Assembly (NCBI RefSeq): GCF_004022485.1
Contig: NZ_CP034951.1
Coordinates: forward strand, 248,001-312,000
Length of the DNA: 64,000 bases
Direction: 5' to 3'
DNA from: Aequorivita sp. H23M31
Lineage (GTDB): Bacteria; Bacteroidota; Bacteroidia; Flavobacteriales; Flavobacteriaceae
Shown here: piece after piece, positions 8,426 through 16,883 of the stretch
Layout of the letters: every line of letters begins with the position of its first letter
Numbering within the stretch: position 1 is the first letter of the stretch
Notes under the pieces: model-generated
Told to the model about the DNA's origin: nothing
Databases searched by the model: none
The model's input: the letters and a program-made list of their open reading frames with translations, nothing else
Position numbers and translations under genes: made by a program

Positions 8426-10876
8426 GTGTTCTTTGTTGACGTAATACTACCAATTCCACTTAACCAAACCTTCACCTATTCTATCAACCAGGACGAAGCA
8501 GCCTTTTTAAGGCCTGGAATGCGGGTGGCCGTTCCTTTTGGTAAAACGAAGGTTTACACTGCCATAGTTCACAAGGTTCATGTGCAAGCTCCTGCGGGTT
8601 ACGAAACCAAATCCATAGATCATATTCTTGACCAAGTACCAATTATTACCGATTTCCAATTGCGGCACTGGAAGTGGATGGCTTCCTATTATATGTGCTC
8701 ATTGGGCGTGGTAGTAAAGGCTGCTCTACCAAGTGCATTCCTATTAGAGAGCGAAACGGTAGTAAAGTTGGTAGCCAAAACGGAAGTGGACCACGATACT
8801 CTCACCGATGATGAATATTTAGTTTACGAAGCGCTTCAGCATCAATCCTCTATCCATATAAATGGAATACGATCTATTTTGGATAGAAAAAATGTGGTTT
8901 CCGTAATCCAAAAATTGATAGAAAAAGGAATTGTGGAAGTTGAAGAAACTATCTACGAAAAATATAGCCCAAAACTTAAGCGCTATTTGCGATTGGCCGC
9001 GGCGTATTCTTCCGAAGAAAAGTTACGTGAACTTTTGGACACTTTAAATCGGGCTCCGAAGCAAAGTGAAGTATTGATGACCTTCTTTACTTTAAAAAGC
9101 CAGAGTAAAAAGCCGATAGAAGCTTCTACAATCCAAAAAAAAAGCAATGCATCTTCCGCAGTTATCAAATCCCTTATAGACAAAGGTGTCTTTGAGGAGT
9201 ATTTCATCCAAAAGGATAGAATAGAATATTCAGGAAAATCCTCAGTGGATATTAAAACCCTAAATGAACCTCAACAAATTGCTTTTCACCAAATAAAGGA
9301 TTCTTTTAAAGCTGTGGATGTCGTTTTATTGCATGGAGTGACGTCCAGCGGAAAGACCGAAATTTACGCAAAATTGATTGAAGAAACATTGGAATCTGGA
9401 AAGCAGATTTTGTATATGTTGCCGGAGATTGCTCTCACTACCCAATTAATCTCCCGTCTCCAGCGATATTTTGGGGAGAGAATTTCGGTCTACCATTCAA
9501 GGTTTTCAGTAAATGAAAGGGTAGAAGTGTGGAAATCGGTATTGGATAAAAAGCCAAAGTCCCAAATTATAGTAGGGGCCAGATCGGCTTTGTTTCTTCC
9601 GTTTTCAAATTTGGGTTTAGTGGTTGTGGACGAAGAACACGAGCCTTCATTTAAGCAGTACAATCCCGCACCTCGTTACAATGCCCGGGATAGTGCTGTG
9701 GTTCTTGCCAATCTACATGGAGCTAAGTTGCTAATGGGCTCAGCCACGCCTTCTCTCGAAAGTTATTACAATGCCAAAATTGGTAAATACGGATTGGTCG
9801 AACTGAAAAAGAGGTTCGGAAATGTACAGATGCCCGAGATTGAACTTGTTGATATTCGGGAGAAGAACAAAAAGAAACAGATGACCGGACATTTCAGTGA
9901 CCGATTACTTGAGGAAATGCACGAAGTACTTAAAAATGGAGAACAGATTATTTTATTTCAAAATAGAAGAGGCTTTTCTCCCGTAGTGGAATGTACCACT
10001 TGTGGAGTTGCGCCCCAATGTCGCAATTGCGATGTAAGCCTCACCTATCATCAAAATAAAAACCAGCTTCGATGTCATTATTGTGGATATCACACAACAA
10101 TGATGTTAAACTGTATAGCCTGCGGGAGCCAAACATTAGACACCAAGGGGTTTGGGACGGAACAGATCGAAACCGAACTAAAAACCCTCTTTCCAAAAAA
10201 TAAGATAGCCCGAATGGATCAGGATACTACTCGTGGAAAGCATGCCTATTCCAAATTAATAGATGCCTTGGACAATCAAGAAATAGATATTTTGGTGGGC
10301 ACCCAAATGCTTGCAAAGGGATTGGATTTTCGAAATATTGGCTTGGTGGGTGTTATGAATGCCGATAGCTTACTGCATTTTCCCGATTTTAGAGCTCACG
10401 AACGTAGTTTTCAGTTATTGCAACAGGTGGCAGGCAGGGCAGGAAGAACGGAGAAAAGAGGCAAAGTACTTATCCAAACCTTTAATCCTTACCACCAGAT
10501 TTTAAGGCAGGTGAGCGTCAATGATTATGGCGAAATGAGCAAAGAGCAGCTGCATGAACGGTATCAATATAAGTATCCGCCATTTTTCAGAATTATAAAG
10601 ATTGAATTTAAGGACAAGAGCTTCAGCAAGGTTGAGAGCGCATCGCATTGGTTTGCAAAGGCTTTGAAGAGTAAGTTCGGAGAAAATATTTTGGGTCCGG
10701 AACAACCGCCCGTAGGAAGAGTGCGTAATAAGTTTATCTTCAATGTTTTAATGAAAATACCAAAAGACCAATCTTTGGAGGCCACAAAAAAGTATATCGC
10801 CAATGTAGAACGTAGTTTCGCATCCATTAAGGATTTTGCCAGTGTTCGTATCAATGTGGATGTCGATAGTTATTAA
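8426..10876 (+). CDS. priA: Primosomal protein N' (replication restart helicase PriA)
   Basis: An 816-residue superfamily 2 helicase that binds stalled forks and reloads the replisome. The N-terminal 3'-DNA-end-binding domain starts FFVDVILPIPLNQTFTY. The helicase core has Walker A GVTSSGKTE, DEEH box VVVDEEHEPS and GSATPSLES. The zinc region has eight cysteines in CxxC pairs (CTTC, CRNC, CHYC, CIAC). Motifs V-VI are GTQMLAKGLDF and QQVAGRAGR. The first start after an in-frame stop at 8423-8425 is a GTG at 8426, which gives the expected N-terminus, so GTG initiation is inferred. Confidence 0.96.
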   Translation: MFFVDVILPIPLNQTFTYSINQDEAAFLRPGMRVAVPFGKTKVYTAIVHKVHVQAPAGYETKSIDHILDQVPIITDFQLRHWKWMASYYMCSLGVVVKAALPSAFLLESETVVKLVAKTEVDHDTLTDDEYLVYEALQHQSSIHINGIRSILDRKNVVSVIQKLIEKGIVEVEETIYEKYSPKLKRYLRLAAAYSSEEKLRELLDTLNRAPKQSEVLMTFFTLKSQSKKPIEASTIQKKSNASSAVIKSLIDKGVFEEYFIQKDRIEYSGKSSVDIKTLNEPQQIAFHQIKDSFKAVDVVLLHGVTSSGKTEIYAKLIEETLESGKQILYMLPEIALTTQLISRLQRYFGERISVYHSRFSVNERVEVWKSVLDKKPKSQIIVGARSALFLPFSNLGLVVVDEEHEPSFKQYNPAPRYNARDSAVVLANLHGAKLLMGSATPSLESYYNAKIGKYGLVELKKRFGNVQMPEIELVDIREKNKKKQMTGHFSDRLLEEMHEVLKNGEQIILFQNRRGFSPVVECTTCGVAPQCRNCDVSLTYHQNKNQLRCHYCGYHTTMMLNCIACGSQTLDTKGFGTEQIETELKTLFPKNKIARMDQDTTRGKHAYSKLIDALDNQEIDILVGTQMLAKGLDFRNIGLVGVMNADSLLHFPDFRAHERSFQLLQQVAGRAGRTEKRGKVLIQTFNPYHQILRQVSVNDYGEMSKEQLHERYQYKYPPFFRIIKIEFKDKSFSKVESASHWFAKALKSKFGENILGPEQPPVGRVRNKFIFNVLMKIPKDQSLEATKKYIANVERSFASIKDFASVRINVDVDSY

Positions 10877-11221
10877 TTTTATTTATGAGTCCGGAGTTAT
10901 GGGTTCAGAATTATGAGAATCTATCTGACAATGAGGAGGATTGACAAGATTTGAGTTTAGATTTCAAATTTTTATATTCTGGTAAATTTCTTTTTATATA
11001 AATCCAGTCTTTCCCTAGACATCGGGATTGATAATTTCAGCGTCCTCGTGTCAATGAAGCATTAGCCAAGTAGCAGGCGTTAGGGTTCTTTTATAATTAA
11101 AGGTTGTAATTTTTCCAAACTCAATTGAAAAATACGCTTGCTGATAACAAATAAAACACTACTTTTGCACCCTCTTGGCAGAAAGCCAGAAGTTTAATTA
11201 TTAATTATTAATCGATTTTTT
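10877..11221 (+). promoter_or_regulatory. Leader region of the ribosomal operon with promoter at 11138-11167
   Basis: This 345-base gap holds no gene. A well-formed Bacteroidota promoter is present: TTG at 11138-11140, a 19-base spacer, and TACTTTTG at 11160-11167. The transcript leader that follows contains the small hairpin TGGC-AGAAA-GCCA and an A/T-rich ATTATTAATTATTAA stretch before rpsF, which may aid initiation since no Shine-Dalgarno is visible. Whether S6, S18 or L9 autoregulates here cannot be told. Confidence 0.7.
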
Positions 11222-11560
11222 ATGAATCATTACGAAACTGTTTTCATCTTAAATCCCGTTTTATCTGAAGATCAGGTAAAGGAGACAGTACAGAAATACG
11301 AAGATTTTCTTGTTTCAAAAGGTGCTAAGATGATATCCAAAGAAAATTGGGGGCTAAAAAAATTGGCATACCCAATCCAGAACAAAAAGAGTGGATTTTA
11401 TCATCTTTTTGAGTACACCGTTGAAGGAGATACGGTAAATGAACTGGAAACTGAATTTAAAAGAGATGAACGTTTTATGCGTTATCTTACAGTAGCATTA
11501 GACAAGCACGCAATTGCTTGGGCCGAAAAAAGAAGAAACCGTACAAAAAAATCAGCGTAA
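11222..11560 (+). CDS. rpsF: 30S ribosomal protein S6
   Basis: A 112-residue S6 protein (MNHYETVFILNPVLSEDQV start, GLKKLAYPIQNKKSGFYH core, MRYLTVALDKHA end). S6 pairs with S18 on the platform of the small subunit. It opens the rpsF-rpsR-rplI operon; unlike many Proteobacteria there is no priB or ssb between rpsF and rpsR. Three bases separate it from rpsR. Confidence 0.97.
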   Translation: MNHYETVFILNPVLSEDQVKETVQKYEDFLVSKGAKMISKENWGLKKLAYPIQNKKSGFYHLFEYTVEGDTVNELETEFKRDERFMRYLTVALDKHAIAWAEKRRNRTKKSA

Positions 11561-11563
11561 ACC

Positions 11564-11860
11564 ATGGCAACACTTCAACAACAAGCAAAAGGAAAAAAAG
11601 ACGGAGAGATCAGATATCTTACTCCCCTTAATATAGAAACAAACAAGACCAAGAAATACTGTATGTTCAAAAGGTCGGGCATTAAATATGTCGACTATAA
11701 GGACGCAGATTTCTTGTTGAGATTTGTTAACGAGCAGGGTAAAATTTTACCAAGAAGACTTACAGGAACTTCATTGAAGTACCAAAGAAAGGTGGCCGTT
11801 GCTGTAAAAAGAGCACGTCATTTGGCACTTATGCCTTACGTAGCCGATTTATTAAAATAA
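11564..11860 (+). CDS. rpsR: 30S ribosomal protein S18
   Basis: A 98-residue S18 protein with the core [15 protein letters not shown], the [20 protein letters not shown] helix and LALMPYV end that contact 16S rRNA and S6. A basic, K/Q-rich N-terminal extension is typical of Bacteroidota S18. Middle gene of the operon, 15 bases before rplI. Confidence 0.97.
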   Translation: MATLQQQAKGKKDGEIRYLTPLNIETNKTKKYCMFKRSGIKYVDYKDADFLLRFVNEQGKILPRRLTGTSLKYQRKVAVAVKRARHLALMPYVADLLK

Positions 11861-11875
11861 AAACCAGAACGTATT

Positions 11876-12427
11876 ATGGAACTTATATTGAAAAAAGACG
11901 TAGAAAATCTGGGTTTTACAGATGATCTTGTTACCGTTAAAAATGGCTATGGCAGGAATTTCTTGATTCCTCAAGGTCACGCTGTTTTAGCCACCCCATC
12001 TGCCAAAAAAATGTTGGCAGAAACTTTAAAGCAACGTGCTTTTAAGGAGAAGAAAGTTGTCGATGAGGCTAAATCACAAGCTGATAAGCTTAATGGACTT
12101 GAAATTAAAATCACCGCAAAAACAGGTGAAGGCGATAAATTATTTGGTTCAGTTACCAATGCAGATCTTGCTGACGCTCTTGAAAAAGAAGGTGTATCTA
12201 TCGACAAAAAATTCATCGCTATTGCTGGTGGTGTCGTAAAACGTGCTGGACAGTATGATGCTACCATCCGTTTTCACCGTGAGGTTATAAGCACCCTTAC
12301 ATTTGACGTAATACCTGAGGCAAAGCCAGAAGGTAAGCCAAAAGCTGAGTCAAAGCCTAAAGCTGAAGCTAAAGCAGAATCAAACGAAGAAGTTAAAGAA
12401 GAGGATAACTCCGAAAAAGCTGAATAA
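11876..12427 (+). CDS. rplI: 50S ribosomal protein L9 with low-complexity tail
   Basis: A 183-residue L9. The N-terminal rRNA-binding domain (MELILKKDVENLGFTDDLVTVKNGYGRNFLIPQG) is followed by a long helix and the C-terminal domain (TGEGDKLFGSVTNADLADAL). Bacterial L9 is usually about 148 residues. Here roughly 35 extra residues form a tail of repeated K-A-E, P-K-A-E and E-E units, a low-complexity charged extension often seen in Flavobacteria. Last gene of the operon, closed by a hairpin. Confidence 0.96.
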   Translation: MELILKKDVENLGFTDDLVTVKNGYGRNFLIPQGHAVLATPSAKKMLAETLKQRAFKEKKVVDEAKSQADKLNGLEIKITAKTGEGDKLFGSVTNADLADALEKEGVSIDKKFIAIAGGVVKRAGQYDATIRFHREVISTLTFDVIPEAKPEGKPKAESKPKAEAKAESNEEVKEEDNSEKAE

Positions 12428-12449
12428 TTATTTCTTATTAGAATATAGG

Positions 12450-12480
12450 AAGCCTTTCTCATTTCGGGGAAGGCTTTTTA
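12450..12480 (+). terminator. Rho-independent terminator of rpsF-rpsR-rplI
   Basis: Stem AAGCCTT/AAGGCTT, extended by T-C/G-G wobble pairs, followed by TTTTTA. Confidence 0.8.
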
Positions 12481-12580
12481 GTTGGACGATAGATGTAAGA
12501 TTTTAGACACTGGATTTTATTTCTCACCTCTCACTCCACTAAATCTCATATCTCATATCTCAAATGTCACATCTAACAAT

Positions 12581-13054
12581 ATGAAATACGCCAGATTAAC
12601 AAAGGAACAATTTGAAGAACTTCACCAAGAGTTCATCAATTTTTTAGCTACGCAATCCATTACTGCGGACGAGTGGACCGAGTTGAAGAAGAATAATCCG
12701 GAAGCTGTAGAACAGGAATTGGATATTTTTAGCGACCTGATTTGGGAAGGAGTTTTAAATAACGTAAATTTTATAGAACATATTTCTCCCCAACAATTGA
12801 TGTTATTTCGCATTTCCGAAACGCATATGGATCTAATCGCCATAAAAATCGATAGCCCTGAAATTGATATCACCAGTGAATATGGCTATAAATGGTTGCA
12901 GCAAAATATCCAGAATGATTCCGTAAATCTTTACACCTCTACAAAAGCCATTACCGAGGATAGAAACAAAGATATATTTCTGTTGATACAACAAGGGGGA
13001 CATATTACCAAGGGCGAACTTTTCACCTACTTTAGCGATCTTCTTGAGGATTGA
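12581..13054 (+). CDS. DUF6495-family protein
   Basis: A 157-residue, acidic, soluble protein (MKYARLTKEQFEELHQEF start, FIEHISPQQLMLFRISETHM centre, TKGELFTYFSDLLED end) that fits the Flavobacteria family DUF6495, of unknown function. The start is the ATG at 12581. The in-frame sequence upstream (12482-12580) is a simple CTCATAT-like tract that does not look coding. It follows the ribosomal operon but is separated from it by the terminator. Confidence 0.75.
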   Translation: MKYARLTKEQFEELHQEFINFLATQSITADEWTELKKNNPEAVEQELDIFSDLIWEGVLNNVNFIEHISPQQLMLFRISETHMDLIAIKIDSPEIDITSEYGYKWLQQNIQNDSVNLYTSTKAITEDRNKDIFLLIQQGGHITKGELFTYFSDLLED

Positions 13055-13082
13055 TTAGGCTGAAAAAGTGTTAAGGCCCAAC

Positions 13083-13781
13083 TTATTGCTTCATATTGAT
13101 CAAGAAATAGGTTGGCATACCGGTTATCAAGATAAAGAGGATGCTGTTCAATAAAGCCATTCCCAAAATCCGCCACCATTTCCGTTCAAATACTCTTGCA
13201 ATCCATAAGCAATAACAAAATATAAACATCAGTTGAAGAAAATCTGATACATAAAAATATTTCAGTAAGGAAGAGAGGACTAAGAATATTAAAGTTATAA
13301 TGCTAAATATGTATGCATTTAACGCTAAGTGTTCAAACAGGTTTTTATTTTTTCTTAAGTAGGTAATCATTGTCGATAGAATAAAGAAGAAGAGAAATAA
13401 AGCCGTTATAAAAAACTGGACTCCCAGCCAAGGAACACTTTCGATCTCGAAATTGATACCGAGAAAAGTATTTTCAAAGAAATATAGATAAAGAGCTATC
13501 AATAGAGTGGTAAATAGCAACATCCGGTTGGGTGAAAAGTAGAAATTGCGAAACCCATTCCAATAATTTTCAACTACAAAACGAGGGCGAAGCAATAGAT
13601 GTTTATAGTTTAACCCATAGGATTTGTGTAATGCAAAAAAAGCATCTACAAAATCAGAAAAAAATCCCGCAGCTGTAAGTCTTTTTGGATCGAAAAATTG
13701 GCCACATTCTGGACAATAATTCTTTTCAATCCGTGAACCACAGTTAGAACATGAAACCGCTTTGTATTCTTGGTTGTTCAT
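13083..13781 (-). CDS. DUF3667-family zinc-ribbon membrane protein
   Basis: A 232-residue protein. A zinc ribbon at residues 11-26 (CSNC and CPEC) is followed by a conserved linker with FFSDFVDAFFALHKSYGLNYK and LLLRPRFVVENYWNG, then about five membrane helices. This is the Bacteroidota DUF3667 arrangement. The ribbon should face the cytoplasm. Function unknown. It converges with the DUF6495 gene, leaving 28 bases between stops. Confidence 0.85.
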   Translation of the reverse strand: MNNQEYKAVSCSNCGSRIEKNYCPECGQFFDPKRLTAAGFFSDFVDAFFALHKSYGLNYKHLLLRPRFVVENYWNGFRNFYFSPNRMLLFTTLLIALYLYFFENTFLGINFEIESVPWLGVQFFITALFLFFFILSTMITYLRKNKNLFEHLALNAYIFSIITLIFLVLSSLLKYFYVSDFLQLMFIFCYCLWIARVFERKWWRILGMALLNSILFILITGMPTYFLINMKQ

Positions 13782-13864
13782 TCAATAAACATAACAATAA
13801 ATTCCGAAAGGTAACTAAGCACTAAGGAATTTGTTGCTTGTTGATTGTTATTTGGATTTTACTT

Positions 13865-15106
13865 CTATTCGTGCCTCAAACTCTCAATAGGATCCAATCT
13901 AGCGGCTTTAGCTGCAGGATAAGAACCTGCAATTACCGCAACAATAAAGGTGATAATTGTTGCCCAAATCATCGCTGCCCAGGGCAGGCTAAAGTCGAAT
14001 TCAAAAATCTTGGCAAAGGCAAAACCGGTTAATATCCCTAAAATAATCCCCAAAATACTCCCGAATTGCCCAATGACAATGGTTTCAATAAAAAATTGGG
14101 TGGAAATTGTTGCACGCTTAGCGCCAAGAGCCTTTCTTACCCCGATTTCCTGAGTTCTTTCAGTAACCGATACCAGCATAATATTCATTAGGGCAATAGA
14201 GGAACCCAGGATAGTAATAATACTAATAATCCAAGCCGCGATATTTAGATAGACGGTGATGGAAGCGATGCGGTTAATAAGATCGTCACTGCGTTCTACA
14301 CCAAAATTGTTGGCTTCTACAGGATTTAGACCGCGTATATTTCTAAATGTAATAATAGCATCATCCTGCGCTGCCTCCATCATCTCCTTGTTCTGCACTT
14401 TTACGCTTATGTTATAGTTGATGTTTGGTTGGGTATAAATACCGCGTGCAACCTGTATTGGGATAATCATTTTTAAATCCTGATTGTTTCCAAAGCTAGA
14501 GCCTTTTGATTCCAAAACCCCAATAACTTTAAATTGAACACCCCTGATACTTACTGTTTTATGAATGGGGTCCTCATTTTTAAATAAACCTTTGGTAAAA
14601 TCGGAACCCAGAATGCAGACTTTATTATTGTTTTCTATGTCAAAAATGGTAAAGTTGCGCCCGCGAGCAATCTCGGTTCCCGTATTTTCAAGATAATGTT
14701 CGTTCACTCCATAAACCTGAACCTCTGGATCTGTTTTTTCGGAACCGTACTTTACTTCTGCCACCGAAGTCCCAGTAAATGAAACCGAAGTTTTTGTCAA
14801 CGGAAAATTATACTTATTCAGGAATTCACGGATGTTGTTATAACTGATAACCGGATTTATTTTTTCCCTTTCGCCACTACCTCTGGTTTGGATAGCAAAT
14901 TCGTATCGTTGAATGGTAAAGGTATTGGCCCCCATAGACGCAAAATTGCTGGAAATGGTGTTTTCCAAAGCGGTAACCGCACTTAGAATTCCTACCAAGG
15001 CCCAAATCCCAATTCCTATAATTACAATGGTAAGAATAGTTCGAAGAAGCTGACCTTTAATGGAATCTAGGGCAATACGAACATTTTCGCGAAAGAGTGA
15101 AAACAT
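13865..15106 (-). CDS. MacB/FtsX-type ABC transporter permease
   Basis: A 413-residue permease with the MacB layout: one N-terminal helix (about 22-45), a large periplasmic domain, and three C-terminal helices. The VSVTERTQEIGVRKALGAKR loop and the final PAAKAARLDPIESLRHE are strong MacB/FtsX signatures. Such proteins couple ATP hydrolysis to events in the periplasm or export through TolC. The ATPase and periplasmic adaptor partners are not adjacent here, so they must lie elsewhere. Substrate unknown. Confidence 0.92.
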   Translation of the reverse strand: MFSLFRENVRIALDSIKGQLLRTILTIVIIGIGIWALVGILSAVTALENTISSNFASMGANTFTIQRYEFAIQTRGSGEREKINPVISYNNIREFLNKYNFPLTKTSVSFTGTSVAEVKYGSEKTDPEVQVYGVNEHYLENTGTEIARGRNFTIFDIENNNKVCILGSDFTKGLFKNEDPIHKTVSIRGVQFKVIGVLESKGSSFGNNQDLKMIIPIQVARGIYTQPNINYNISVKVQNKEMMEAAQDDAIITFRNIRGLNPVEANNFGVERSDDLINRIASITVYLNIAAWIISIITILGSSIALMNIMLVSVTERTQEIGVRKALGAKRATISTQFFIETIVIGQFGSILGIILGILTGFAFAKIFEFDFSLPWAAMIWATIITFIVAVIAGSYPAAKAARLDPIESLRHE

Positions 15107-15185
15107 ATTTTCAGTTTGTGTTATCCATAGGACGATAAAACTTCGATAAAGTTACTATTATTTAGGATATTTGCGGTTTTTACAA

Positions 15186-15234
15186 GTTATGCGTTATGAG
15201 TTACGAGTTACGAGCTACGAGCTATGAGTTATGA
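15186..15234. repeat. Seven tandem 7-bp units (GTTATGA/GTTACGA/GCTACGA)
   Basis: Seven head-to-tail 7-mers differing at two or three positions lie between the ABC permease gene and hisS. Confidence 0.85.
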
Positions 15235-15304
15235 ATGAATGCACACACTCTCTATTCTCTTTTCGCTTCTCTTTTTTCTCTTTTAAATACCTAATATCCA
15301 AAAA

Positions 15305-16672
15305 ATGAAACCATCCATTCCAAAAGGCACCCGCGATTTTAGTCCAGAAGAAGTAGCCCGTCGTAATTATATTTTTGATAGCATTAAGAGAAATTTTGCT
15401 CTGTATGGGTTTCAGCCTATTGAAACTCCTTCTTTTGAAAATAGTGATACACTGATGGGGAAATATGGGGAGGAAGGAGATCGGTTGATTTTTAAAATAT
15501 TGAACAGTGGGGATTATTTATCTAAGGTTGATGCCACTCTTTATTCTGAAAAGGATAGCCAGAAAATTACTTCTAAGATTTCTGAGAAAGCCCTTCGTTA
15601 CGATCTTACCGTACCCTTTGCTCGATATGTGGTACAGCACCAAAACGAAATAACCTTTCCTTTTAAGCGTTATCAAATCCAACCAGTTTGGAGAGCGGAT
15701 AGACCTCAAAAAGGTAGGTTTCGTGAATTTTACCAGTGTGATGCAGATGTTGTAGGTTCCAAATCCTTGTGGCAGGAAGTTGAGTTTATACAACTGTACG
15801 ACGCGGTATTTAGCGAACTCGGATTGAAAGGCGTAATCATTAAAATCAATAACCGCAAAATATTAGCGGGTATCGCCGAAACCATTGGTGCCGAAGATAA
15901 GTTGATTGATTTCACCGTTGCTTTAGATAAGCTCGATAAAATAGGAGAGGAGGGCGTAAAAAGGGAAATGCGCGAAAAGGGAATTCCTGAAGAGGCGTTG
16001 ACCAAATTGCAACCTCTCTTTTCAATGAAGGGAACTGCGCTTAAGCAATTGGAAAGTTTGAAGCAACTGTTGAATAATTCAAAAATTGGAATTCAGGGTG
16101 TGGAGGAGCTCGAATTTATTTCCAAAACCATTGAGGCTTTAGGTCTGCAAACTTCTTTCTTCCAAATTGATGTAACCCTTGCCCGTGGCTTGAATTATTA
16201 TACCGGAGCCATTATCGAAGTTTCAGCTCCGGAGGAAGTAAATATGGGAAGTATTGGCGGTGGTGGTCGATACGATGATCTAACAGGAATTTTCGGTCTA
16301 AAAGATATGAGCGGAATGGGAATCTCTTTTGGACTGGACCGAATTTATTTGGTTCTGGACGAATTGAATCTTTTTCCAGAAACCGTTTCAGAAAATAGCA
16401 AAGCACTCTTTATCAATTTTGGAGAAAACGAAGCCCTCTATGCAATGACCGCCATTAAAAACCTACGCCAAAAAGGAATTGCGGTGGAAATGTATCCTGA
16501 TTCCGCAAAGATGGGCAAACAAATGGGCTATGCCGATAAACGAAATATTCCGTTTACTATTCTGGCTGGGGAATCCGAAATGAAAGGACAAATCTTCACA
16601 TTAAAGAATATGAAAACTGGGGAGCAACAAAGTCTTGATTTCGAAGGGTTGAAAAATGCGCTTAAAAATTAA
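15305..16672 (+). CDS. hisS: Histidyl-tRNA synthetase
   Basis: A 455-residue class II synthetase that charges tRNA-His. Class II motif 1 region ([15 protein letters not shown]), [13 protein letters not shown], motif 2 ([15 protein letters not shown]), the histidine-A site [23 protein letters not shown], and motif 3 ([15 protein letters not shown]) are all present. The C-terminal anticodon-binding domain starts near residue 365. Monocistronic, with a terminator right after the stop. Confidence 0.97.
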   Translation: MKPSIPKGTRDFSPEEVARRNYIFDSIKRNFALYGFQPIETPSFENSDTLMGKYGEEGDRLIFKILNSGDYLSKVDATLYSEKDSQKITSKISEKALRYDLTVPFARYVVQHQNEITFPFKRYQIQPVWRADRPQKGRFREFYQCDADVVGSKSLWQEVEFIQLYDAVFSELGLKGVIIKINNRKILAGIAETIGAEDKLIDFTVALDKLDKIGEEGVKREMREKGIPEEALTKLQPLFSMKGTALKQLESLKQLLNNSKIGIQGVEELEFISKTIEALGLQTSFFQIDVTLARGLNYYTGAIIEVSAPEEVNMGSIGGGGRYDDLTGIFGLKDMSGMGISFGLDRIYLVLDELNLFPETVSENSKALFINFGENEALYAMTAIKNLRQKGIAVEMYPDSAKMGKQMGYADKRNIPFTILAGESEMKGQIFTLKNMKTGEQQSLDFEGLKNALKN

Positions 16673-16674
16673 AG

Positions 16675-16708
16675 AGAAGATTCTTTGAATTAACGATCTT
16701 CTTTTTTT
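16675..16708 (+). terminator. Rho-independent terminator of hisS
   Basis: Stem AGAAGAT/ATCTTCT with a 14-base loop, then seven or more T. Confidence 0.7.
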
Positions 16709-16883
16709 AAATATTCCAGAAGGAAGATAGATTACTCTAACCTGGCCTATTCATTTTATAAAAACTATAATGTCAGGGCTTTTCAGATTTCGTCTTTCCC
16801 TATAGCTTACGGAAGTTGTTCTAGAAGCGTAGCGGTATTGGATTTTTCCCGAAAAATTGTTTTGTAGGTTGTTGTGATAATTT

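Noticed and set aside
11971..12267. Alternative frames inside rplI
   Set aside because: L9 is full-length and intact; these frames lack domain signals.
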